Assembly (NCBI GenBank): GCA_028687585.1
Contig: JAQTZV010000006.1
Span: 62,001 to 126,000, forward strand
From: Desulfuromonadaceae bacterium
GTDB taxonomy: Bacteria; Desulfobacterota; Desulfuromonadia; Geobacterales; Pseudopelobacteraceae
DNA length: 64,000 nucleotides
Direction: 5' to 3'
Shown here: positions 57,639 to 64,000 of the stretch, piece by piece
How positions within the stretch are numbered: position 1 is the first letter of the stretch
Layout of the letters: each line of letters starts with the position of its first letter
The notes under the pieces: model-generated
Database searches by the model: none
Seen by the model: only the letters and a program-made list of their open reading frames with translations
Told to the model about the DNA's origin: nothing
Program-made: the position numbers and the translations under genes

Positions 57639-58712
57639 ATGCACAAGAAACTGTTTATCCCCGGACCGGTTGAGGTCCATCCGGATATCCTGAAAGCCAT
57701 GGCTTCTCCAATGATCGGTCACCGTATGAAAGAGTACGGAGAGTTGCATGGTCGGGTTACCGCAGGTTTAAAAAAGCTTTTGTTCACGGAAAATAAGGTT
57801 TTTTTGGCAACCTCGAGCGCATTCGGCGTCATGGAGGGGGCGATCCGCAATCTGGTCGGGAAGCGCTGCGCCAATTTCTGCAACGGTGCTTTCTCTGACA
57901 AATGGCACGATGTTACGCTGCGCTGCGGTAAGGAGGCGGATGCCATCCGTTTTGACTGGGGCACTCCGGTTACGCCCGAAGCGGTTGAAAAAGCTCTTGC
58001 CACCGGTAAGTACGACAGTATGACGATGATTCACAACGAAACCTCGACAGGCGTCATGTCGCCTCTGCCGGAGATCGCTGAAGTTATGCGAAAATTTCCG
58101 GAAGTCATGTTTATCGTCGATACCGTCTCTTCAATGAGTGCCCTCAAAATTCCGGTTGATGAGTTAGGTATTGATAGCTGTATTTTCGGCGTTCAGAAAG
58201 CTTTTGCCCTGCCGCCGGGGTTGGCGGTATTTACGGCCAGCGAAAAGTCACTACAGCGGGCAGCCGGCATGGCCGGGCGCGGCTATTATTTTGATTTTAT
58301 CGAATTCGCTGCCAACGATGCCAAAAACAATACGCCTTCGACACCCTGTATTTCATTGATCTATGCGCTTGACTGTCAACTGCAGAGAATGTTTGCAGAA
58401 GGATTGGAAAACCGTTGGGCACGTCATGACGATCTTGCCGGGTATGTCCGTAGCTGGTTGACTGATCGCGGCTTTGTCTCATTTCCGGCAGCTGCGTATC
58501 GCTCGCAGACATTGACCTGCAGTCGCAACAGTCGCGGGATTGATCTGGCGGCCCTGAAAAAGAATCTTGGCGAGGCCGGTTTTGCGTTCGATGACGGCTA
58601 TGGCAAGATAAAAGGAGAAACCTTCCGTATTGCCCATATGGGTGATATGACGCGAGCTGATATGGACGGGCTTTTTAACGCAATTACAAAAATATTGCCG
58701 GAACTGGCATAG
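57639..58712 (+). CDS. Class V aminotransferase (serine/alanine-glyoxylate type)
   Basis: A 357-aa PLP enzyme. FIPGPVEVHPDILKAM at the N-terminus is the family signature; THNETSTG-like IHNETSTGVMSPL, IVDTVSSMSAL (Asp pairs with PLP) and FGVQKAFALPPGLAVF (Lys binds PLP) follow. Length is normal. In Geobacter a member of this group serves as the phosphoserine or serine-pyruvate aminotransferase, and others are alanine-glyoxylate enzymes; sequence alone does not separate them. It is cytoplasmic. AGGAGCACCGCACC precedes the ATG, and a bidirectional terminator follows the stop. Confidence 0.85.
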   Translation: MHKKLFIPGPVEVHPDILKAMASPMIGHRMKEYGELHGRVTAGLKKLLFTENKVFLATSSAFGVMEGAIRNLVGKRCANFCNGAFSDKWHDVTLRCGKEADAIRFDWGTPVTPEAVEKALATGKYDSMTMIHNETSTGVMSPLPEIAEVMRKFPEVMFIVDTVSSMSALKIPVDELGIDSCIFGVQKAFALPPGLAVFTASEKSLQRAAGMAGRGYYFDFIEFAANDAKNNTPSTPCISLIYALDCQLQRMFAEGLENRWARHDDLAGYVRSWLTDRGFVSFPAAAYRSQTLTCSRNSRGIDLAALKKNLGEAGFAFDDGYGKIKGETFRIAHMGDMTRADMDGLFNAITKILPELA

Positions 58713-58746
58713 CAACAGGTGGCGGGTTACACGAGGGAAATCTAGT

Positions 58747-58770
58747 GGGGCGGGCATGAGAGCCCGCCCC
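58747..58770. terminator. Bidirectional terminator after the aminotransferase gene
   Basis: GGGGCGGGC (58747-58755) pairs perfectly with GCCCGCCCC (58762-58770) around a 6-base loop. T-rich sequence follows on the plus side. It separates the aminotransferase gene from the opposing rubredoxin gene. Confidence 0.88.
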
Positions 58771-58778
58771 GGTTTCAT

Positions 58779-58937
58779 TTATTCTTTTTCGAAAACATCC
58801 TTGCCTGCACCGCACAGCGGGCAGCACCAATCGTCAGGCAGTGCCTCAAATGATGTCCCCGGTTCAATGCCGCGATCCGGATCGCCTGCGGCGGGGTCGT
58901 AAACATACTGACAGATAGTACAGATCCAACGTTCCAT
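58779..58937 (-). CDS. Rubredoxin
   Basis: 52 aa. [23 protein letters not shown] and [13 protein letters not shown] carry the four Cys (CxxC ... CxxC) that hold one Fe. The start is MERWIC, as AAGGAG lies 8 bases before it. It is a cytoplasmic small electron carrier, often serving oxygen or peroxide detoxification in anaerobes. It is 25 bases downstream of the ferredoxin gene on the same strand, so the two are likely co-expressed. Confidence 0.95.
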   Translation of the reverse strand: MERWICTICQYVYDPAAGDPDRGIEPGTSFEALPDDWCCPLCGAGKDVFEKE

Positions 58938-58962
58938 AGTGTTTACTCCTTGTCTATGCGTA

Positions 58963-59148
58963 TTATGTCCAGCGGATACACTGGACAGGACAACCGTCAA
59001 TTGCGCTTTGGATGTCAGCTTCGGAAGCACCGGCCGGATCAAAACTTTCCGATTTGCCCGAAGCGTCAAATCTGAAAACAGCTGGACACGTTGATATGCA
59101 GAGCCCGCAGCTGATACAGTTTTCTGTTTCTACTGCGACATTTTTCAT
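58963..59148 (-). CDS. 4Fe-4S ferredoxin
   Basis: 61 aa from [11 protein letters not shown], with GGAG 8 bases before this ATG; longer readings lack a site. [12 protein letters not shown] and the later CPVQCI supply the four Cys of one 4Fe-4S cluster, and the [14 protein letters not shown] linker is typical of the single-cluster Desulfovibrio-type ferredoxin. It is a cytoplasmic electron carrier, upstream of rubredoxin on the same strand. Its electron partner is not shown. Confidence 0.93.
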   Translation of the reverse strand: MKNVAVETENCISCGLCISTCPAVFRFDASGKSESFDPAGASEADIQSAIDGCPVQCIRWT

Positions 59149-59273
59149 CGGATGTTCTCCGGGAGTGGGTGACATAGGCAACGTGGCCAGTCTACGCATC
59201 TCCCATGCGGATGTCAACATAGAGTGAACATAAGCTACATGATTTCGGAATTGAATAAAAAGAAAGGGAATAT

Positions 59274-59897
59274 ATGATATTTGAAACAATTGCCGTAGGA
59301 CCGCTGGAAGTAAACTGCTTTATTGTGGGGTGCGAACAGAGCCGCGAAGGGATTGTTGTCGATCCGGGAGGCAATGTAGAACTGATTGCCGGTATTGTTA
59401 CGCGACATGGGCTGAAAATCAATACGATCATTAATACCCATGGCCATTTTGACCACCTGGGTGGAAACCGACAGGCAGTGGCAGCTTTTGGTGCCCGGTT
59501 GCTGATTCACCAAGCCGATGCGCCTATGTTGAGCAAATCAGCAGAGGTGGCTCGTATGTACGGCGTGCCGGGTGATAATTCGCCGGAAGCAGATGCCTAT
59601 CTGGTTGATGGTATGGAGGTGCTCTTTGGTACGTGTCACTTGAAAGTGCTCTATACCCCGGGCCATACTCAGGGAGGATGCTGTCTCTATTTTGAAGACG
59701 AGCAGAAAGTGATAACCGGGGATACACTCTTTGCAGATTCGATCGGGCGTACCGACCTGCCTGGCGGATCACATGAGCAACTCCTGAATTCGATTCGCAC
59801 CAAGCTTTTTACGTTGCCGGACGAAGTAATTGCGTATCCCGGACATGGCCCGCAGACGACTATCGGACATGAAAAACGTTGTAATCCCTATTTCTGA
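59274..59897 (+). CDS. Metallo-beta-lactamase-fold hydrolase (glyoxalase II type)
   Basis: 207 aa. INTHGHFDHLGG supplies the HxHxDH metal site, and YTPGHTQGGCCLYF, GDTLF and YPGHGPQTTIGHEK give further metal ligands. This is the compact glyoxalase II/YcbL group, whose members hydrolyse thioesters; substrate is not certain. It is cytoplasmic. GAAAGGG lies before the ATG. It begins the plus-strand run toward coaBC with a 14-base gap and should be co-transcribed with it. Confidence 0.9.
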   Translation: MIFETIAVGPLEVNCFIVGCEQSREGIVVDPGGNVELIAGIVTRHGLKINTIINTHGHFDHLGGNRQAVAAFGARLLIHQADAPMLSKSAEVARMYGVPGDNSPEADAYLVDGMEVLFGTCHLKVLYTPGHTQGGCCLYFEDEQKVITGDTLFADSIGRTDLPGGSHEQLLNSIRTKLFTLPDEVIAYPGHGPQTTIGHEKRCNPYF

Positions 59898-59911
59898 GGC
59901 GGTTCCTTCCT

Positions 59912-61108
59912 ATGATTGCCAATAAAAAAATCATCCTGGGTGTGTGTGGCGGAATTGCTGCTTACAAAGCGATAGAACTGTTGCGACTTTTGACCAAAGC
60001 AGGCGCTGATGTTCATGTCATAATGACCCGTGCCGCTCAGGAATTTGTTACGCCGCTTACGTTTCAAACGCTGTCGTCAAACCCTGTCCATACAGAGCTG
60101 TTTAATCTGATTGCAGAACAGGAAATCGGCCACATCTCACTGGCTGATCAGGCCGATCTGTTCATCGTCGTTCCTGCGACGGCCAATATAATCGGTAAAA
60201 TTGCCGTCGGCATTGCTGATGATATGCTCACAACTACCATCATGGCTACCAAAGCCCCGGTACTGTTCGCTCCCGCTATGAACGTAAACATGTTTTCCAA
60301 CCCGATTTATCAGGAAAATGAGCATAAACTGCGTCGCTTGGGATATCTTTTCGTAGACCCGATACGTGGTAGCCTGGCGTGCGGCTGGGAAGGTGAAGGG
60401 AAGCTGGCGGCACCGGAAGCTGTTTTCGAGGGTGCTCATGCCGCACTGACAGAAAAAAATTTGCGTGGCCGGACGATACTGATCACTGCCGGTCCAACCC
60501 GCGAAGAGATCGATCCGGTCAGATATATCAGTAACCATTCTTCCGGCAAGATGGGGTATGCCCTTGCTCGTGGCGCGTGTCGTCGTGGTGCTAATGTTCT
60601 GTTAATCAGCGGCCCTACCGCTCTGACGAAACCGGATGGGGTACGGGTTGTCGCAGTGACCAGTGCCAGCGAAATGCAGAGCGAGGTTATGGCACGTGTG
60701 AGTGCGTGTGACGTCGTTATCAAGGCCGCTGCGGTGGCGGACTATCGCCCCTTGGTGAGAAACGCCTTAAAAATCAAGAAAAAAACTGAATCTACCACAA
60801 TTGAACTGGTCAAAAACCCTGATATTCTTGCCGAATTGGGAGCAATGGAGCAGCGTCCGTTTCTGGTCGGATTCGCTGCAGAAACGGATGCACTGGCTGA
60901 AAACGCCGAGAAAAAAATGCGAGAAAAAAATCTTGATATGATTGTTGGAAACGACGTAAGTCAGATAGACGCCGGTTTCAACGTGGACACCAATCGGGCA
61001 CTGCTGTTTTTCAGGGACGGCAGCAGCTGTGACTGTGGACTGATGTCGAAGGATCAGCTGGCCGGAGCAATCCTTGACCATGTTGTCGCCCGGCTACAGA
61101 CCCGGTAA
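59912..61108 (+). CDS. coaBC: Bifunctional CoaBC, coenzyme A biosynthesis
   Basis: 398 aa. The N-terminal part (about 1-190) is the FMN-dependent phosphopantothenoylcysteine decarboxylase: GVCGGIAAYKAIELLR, VVPATANIIGKIAVGIADDML, APAMNVNMF and SLACGWEGEGKLA with the catalytic Cys. The C-terminal part (about 190-398) is the phosphopantothenate-cysteine ligase: ILITAGPTREEIDPVRYISN, SSGKMGYALA and AAAVADYRP. Together they turn phosphopantothenate and cysteine into phosphopantetheine. It is essential and cytoplasmic. No sign of truncation. Confidence 0.96.
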   Translation: MIANKKIILGVCGGIAAYKAIELLRLLTKAGADVHVIMTRAAQEFVTPLTFQTLSSNPVHTELFNLIAEQEIGHISLADQADLFIVVPATANIIGKIAVGIADDMLTTTIMATKAPVLFAPAMNVNMFSNPIYQENEHKLRRLGYLFVDPIRGSLACGWEGEGKLAAPEAVFEGAHAALTEKNLRGRTILITAGPTREEIDPVRYISNHSSGKMGYALARGACRRGANVLLISGPTALTKPDGVRVVAVTSASEMQSEVMARVSACDVVIKAAAVADYRPLVRNALKIKKKTESTTIELVKNPDILAELGAMEQRPFLVGFAAETDALAENAEKKMREKNLDMIVGNDVSQIDAGFNVDTNRALLFFRDGSSCDCGLMSKDQLAGAILDHVVARLQTR

Positions 61109-61189
61109 GGGTATTTCTGTTTTGTCTTGACTTGACTGCGGGAAAGTTCTAGGTTTTTCTCGCTTCTAACCTATGTGGAGGTATCATCC

Positions 61190-61861
61190 GTGGCCATTAT
61201 CCTCGGCGCCGGCATTATCGTAAAACTGGTTCTCTTGCTGCTACTGTCATTCTCGGTGGTCTCGTGGGCCATTATTTTATTCAAGTTTTTTCAGGTTCAT
61301 CGAGCAAATAGCGAATCCGAGCGGTTCATGGACTTTTTCTGGAAATCAAAGCGCTTTGACGCAATTGCCTCGCAGGTTGACCGCTTTGCCAATTCGCCAT
61401 TAACGGTTCTGTTCAATGAAGGGTACAGCGAGCTGAAAAAGGTTGTTGAACCTGATAGAAAAAGCGATGGCAGCGCTCTTAGCACTGATCTTGGCGGCGT
61501 TGAAAACGTTTCCCGGGCTTTGCGTCGCGCAACAAATTCCGAGATCACCCGACTGGAAAAATATCTGACATTTCTTGCTACAACCGGCTCGACTTCTCCC
61601 TTTATCGGCCTGTTCGGGACGGTCTGGGGCATTATGACCGCATTTGAAGGGATCGGCAAAACAGGATCTGCTTCGTTGGCAGTAGTTGCCCCCGGAATTG
61701 CAGAAGCGCTGATCGCCACTGCTATCGGACTTGTCGCAGCCATCCCGGCTGTCATGGCGTACAATCACTTTCAGCATAAAATTCGTGTACTGATAAATGA
61801 GATGGACAGCTTTTCCACTGAATTTCTCAACATAGTGCAGCGTAATATCGCGGGGAAATAG
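61190..61861 (+). CDS. tolQ: TolQ, proton-channel subunit of the Tol-Pal system
   Basis: 223 aa from a GTG codon; GGAGG lies 8 bases before it, while an earlier GTG at 61175 overlaps that site. Three membrane spans (about 5-30, 125-150, 160-185) surround the family region STSPFIGLFGTVWGIMTAF and GIAEALIATAIGLVAAIPAVMAY. It forms the inner-membrane proton channel with TolR, powering TolA and outer-membrane constriction at cell division. tolR follows 3 bases later. Confidence 0.92.
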   Translation: MAIILGAGIIVKLVLLLLLSFSVVSWAIILFKFFQVHRANSESERFMDFFWKSKRFDAIASQVDRFANSPLTVLFNEGYSELKKVVEPDRKSDGSALSTDLGGVENVSRALRRATNSEITRLEKYLTFLATTGSTSPFIGLFGTVWGIMTAFEGIGKTGSASLAVVAPGIAEALIATAIGLVAAIPAVMAYNHFQHKIRVLINEMDSFSTEFLNIVQRNIAGK

Positions 61862-61864
61862 AGT

Positions 61865-62278
61865 ATGGCTATGGGTGGACAGGGCAATAATCGCGCTGTG
61901 ATGGCTGAAATCAACGTTACACCGCTGGTGGATGTCATGCTGGTGCTGTTGGTCATTTTCATGGTTACCGCACCGATGATGCAGCAGGGAGTACAGGTGA
62001 ATCTTCCGAAAGCTGATACCAAAGCCATGTCACCGGCTGATGCTTCCGTCGTTGTGTCTGTTGACAAGTCCGGGAAAGTTTTCATAGATAAAGAGGAGAT
62101 TCCTGCAGGGCAATTGCGCAAACGACTTACCGCACTATTTGCCACCCGGGAGAAAAAAGAGGTGTTTTTGAATGCTGATGCCGGAGTGCCGTACGGTGAA
62201 GTTGTTCGAACCATGGCCGACATCAAGGGGGCAGGTATCGAGCGACTCGGCATGGTAACGGAACCGGTTGCTAAATAA
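61865..62278 (+). CDS. tolR: TolR (ExbD/TolR family)
   Basis: 137 aa. AEINVTPLVDVMLVLLVIFMVTAPMM has the family transmembrane span with the proton-conducting Asp in PLVDVMLVLL, followed by a periplasmic domain with VVVSVDKSGKVFI and a helix-turn before the end. It works with TolQ. Its stop codon shares one base with the tolA ATG. Confidence 0.94.
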   Translation: MAMGGQGNNRAVMAEINVTPLVDVMLVLLVIFMVTAPMMQQGVQVNLPKADTKAMSPADASVVVSVDKSGKVFIDKEEIPAGQLRKRLTALFATREKKEVFLNADAGVPYGEVVRTMADIKGAGIERLGMVTEPVAK

Positions 62279-63051
62279 TGAGCGCTCCCCCTGTTTCTAG
62301 AAATGATACCGGTGCCGGTGTCTGTTTCATCACTTCGGCCGTCATTCACCTGACGGTTTTTTTATTACTGGTGTGGTGGGGGCGGCTTTTTCCGTCACAA
62401 ACGGTATTTCAGGAAACATATTACGTGGATATTGTCAATCTGCCGACCGCTGACCCGCAAGCGGGCAGTCCTGCGCAGAAAGCCGATGATGCCGCGCCAA
62501 TGCCCCCTCCTGCTGCACCTCATGAGATGGCAGTGCCGGTCCCCGCGAAAACTTCTCCAAAAATTATTACGAAGCAAAGTAAGACGGCAGCCCCTCGAGA
62601 ATCTGCTGAAACCGAGTCCGCTTTTGCTGAACGGATGGCAAAATTGGAGAATAGAAGAGATGCCCGTAGCGAAGAAGCCGCTTTGGAAAAGTTACGCAGC
62701 AAGGTGAAGGATGCTGCCGGTTCAAAAACGGGTATGCCGGGGGCGAGGGGTGTTGCGGCAGGAAGCAACTATGCTGATTACATCAAATCACGACTGGAAG
62801 ATGCGCTGAAGGTGACGAGCAGTTACAGCACCAAAAGCCCGGAAGTCGTTGTCCGACTAACGATCACGGCAGCGGGTAAACTTTCCCGGATGAAAATTGA
62901 ACGCAGCAGCGGTGATGTGATCTTTGAGATGGCGGTCAGGCGGGCCATTGACTTGGCCAGTGAAAAGTTTACCGCACCACCTAACCGTACAGTTTTTGAA
63001 AAAGGTTTTATTTTTAAGCCGAAAGGAATAGCGAGTGGTTCATCACGGTAA
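62278..63051 (+). CDS. tolA: TolA-like protein with TonB C-terminal domain
   Basis: 257 aa. A single N-terminal span (VIHLTVFLLLVWWGRLF) is followed by a Pro/Ala-rich and then charged helical stalk (about 55-165, with AERMAKLENRRDARSEEAALEKL). The C-terminal 90 residues form a TonB/TolA-type domain (VVVRLTITAAGKLSRMKIERSSGD, VRRAIDLASEKFTAPP). It spans the periplasm to the outer membrane. The stalk is shorter than in E. coli TolA. The gene lies between tolR and tolB. Confidence 0.88.
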   Translation: MSAPPVSRNDTGAGVCFITSAVIHLTVFLLLVWWGRLFPSQTVFQETYYVDIVNLPTADPQAGSPAQKADDAAPMPPPAAPHEMAVPVPAKTSPKIITKQSKTAAPRESAETESAFAERMAKLENRRDARSEEAALEKLRSKVKDAAGSKTGMPGARGVAAGSNYADYIKSRLEDALKVTSSYSTKSPEVVVRLTITAAGKLSRMKIERSSGDVIFEMAVRRAIDLASEKFTAPPNRTVFEKGFIFKPKGIASGSSR

Positions 63052-63067
63052 TACAGAAGGACATGGT

Positions 63068-64000
63068 ATGAAAACATGGTTACTCGTTCTTCTTCTCGTT
63101 GTTCTGCCCGCAGTTATCTCTGCGCAGTCAGACTACATTGAAGTGAATGCACCCGGAAATCGTCAGCTGAAGCTGGCTATTGAACCGTCATTCTCTCTTG
63201 ACGGGTCGCCGACTTCAGATGCTGCCCGACAGTCCTCCGAGGTAATTGCGTATGATATGAACATGTCAGGTGTTGTTATGGCTGAGAGTCGTACGCTACT
63301 GCCACATACTGGTAATGTATCGCTGGCGGATGTCAATTATGCACCGTGGCTGAGTGCCGGCTATGATATGCTGGTCCGGAGTGAACTCGGTTTAAACGGC
63401 AACCAGTTGGCGGTCGAGTTTCGACTTTTTGATGTCACTAATCGGAAAATGATCACCGCAAAGCGGTATCTCGGTACGGCAAAAGATCTCCGGAGGTTCA
63501 GCCATTCGTTTGCCGATGAAATTCTTCGTTCGCTTACGGGAGAAAAGGGTGTTTTTACGACCAGAATAGCCTACGTATCGACGCAATCACGAAATAAGGA
63601 AATCTATGTTATGGATTGGGATGGTAACAATCCGCTCCCGTTGACGAAAAACGGTTCTATCAACCTGAACCCGGACTTTTCCCCTGATGGCCGTGAGATT
63701 ATCTTCACCTCATACAAGCGGCGCAATCCGGATCTGTATCGGCGTTCACTGTCCAGCACGGCAGAAATTCCGATATCGAATCGTAAAGGGCTTAATATTA
63801 CCGGGAGCTGGTCGCCGGACGGCAATAAAATAGCCCTTGCGTTGAGCAAAGATGGTGATTCCGAGATATATATCCTGGAAAAAGATGGCAGCCATCCGAC
63901 CCGGTTGACGGTGAATCCGGCCCTGGATCTATATCCTGCCTGGTCGCCCGATGGCAAGCAGATCGCTTTTGTTTCTGATCGTTTGGGAAAACCGCAGATC
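63068..64000 (+). CDS. tolB: TolB, N-terminal part (runs off the window end)
   Basis: 311 codons are visible with no stop before the window end. MKTWLLVLLLVVLPAVISAQ is a Sec signal. The N-terminal domain (about 25-165) is followed by the start of the beta-propeller, with repeated PDFSPDGREIIFTS, SWSPDGNKIALAL and AWSPDGKQIAFVS blades and intervening IYVMDWDGNNPLPLT-type strands. TolB is the periplasmic partner of Pal and TolA. It starts 16 bases after tolA with a GAAGGACATGGT upstream sequence. Confidence 0.95.
   Translation, partial: MKTWLLVLLLVVLPAVISAQSDYIEVNAPGNRQLKLAIEPSFSLDGSPTSDAARQSSEVIAYDMNMSGVVMAESRTLLPHTGNVSLADVNYAPWLSAGYDMLVRSELGLNGNQLAVEFRLFDVTNRKMITAKRYLGTAKDLRRFSHSFADEILRSLTGEKGVFTTRIAYVSTQSRNKEIYVMDWDGNNPLPLTKNGSINLNPDFSPDGREIIFTSYKRRNPDLYRRSLSSTAEIPISNRKGLNITGSWSPDGNKIALALSKDGDSEIYILEKDGSHPTRLTVNPALDLYPAWSPDGKQIAFVSDRLGKPQI

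Overview
The window looks like a chromosome segment from a Geobacter-type bacterium (Desulfuromonadales/Geobacterales). Several c-type cytochromes match families known from Geobacter: a seven-heme ImcH-like protein, a nine-heme CbcL-like protein, two PpcA-like triheme c7 proteins and a twelve-heme chain of triheme units. They sit near a tolQRAB cluster, coaBC and class V aminotransferase/rubredoxin genes. No rRNA, tRNA, CRISPR array, transposase or phage gene was seen.

Region 1 (1-40160) is a flagellin and glycan-modification island. On the plus strand it holds a partial radical SAM protein, a sugar aminotransferase, and then three multi-domain proteins that combine glycosyltransferase, radical SAM/SPASM and methyltransferase modules (1388, 1067 and 933 aa). 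These are followed by a 3292-aa protein with about ten glycosyltransferase-like domains, two TPR proteins and a 1269-aa glycosyltransferase/TPR protein. The second TPR gene runs into the 1269-aa gene out of frame at a run of nine T. On the minus strand are flbT, a flagellin, an unknown 201-aa protein, a second flagellin with a sigma-28-like promoter, and a methyltransferase/glycosyltransferase/GT9 fusion. A TPR-OGT (GT41) gene, a duplicated TPR-GT9 gene, a TPR/Ig-like protein and flaF complete the block. The first 3 kb is visibly AT-richer than the rest, and the change falls inside the 1388-aa gene. The simplest reading is that these genes build an elaborate methylated and amino-sugar glycan and attach it to flagellin; that is inference.

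Region 2 (40172-42693) holds ilvA (minus strand), trxB and a small acidic protein, bounded by strong bidirectional hairpin terminators.

Region 3 (42697-57424) is an electron-transfer locus. It encodes ImcH, a PpcA-like c7, a stand-alone Cache protein, a single triheme c7, two tandem cytochrome/Fe-S/NrfD modules (Cbc4-like), a DUF2339-type membrane protein, CbcL, a second PpcA-like c7 and the twelve-heme chain. I count 45 heme-binding motifs in about 15 kb. The genes give several alternative inner-membrane quinol oxidases plus the periplasmic carriers that could take their electrons.

Region 4 (57639-64000) holds a class V aminotransferase, rubredoxin and ferredoxin (minus strand), a metallo-beta-lactamase-fold hydrolase, coaBC, and tolQ-tolR-tolA-tolB. 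tolB runs off the end of the window.
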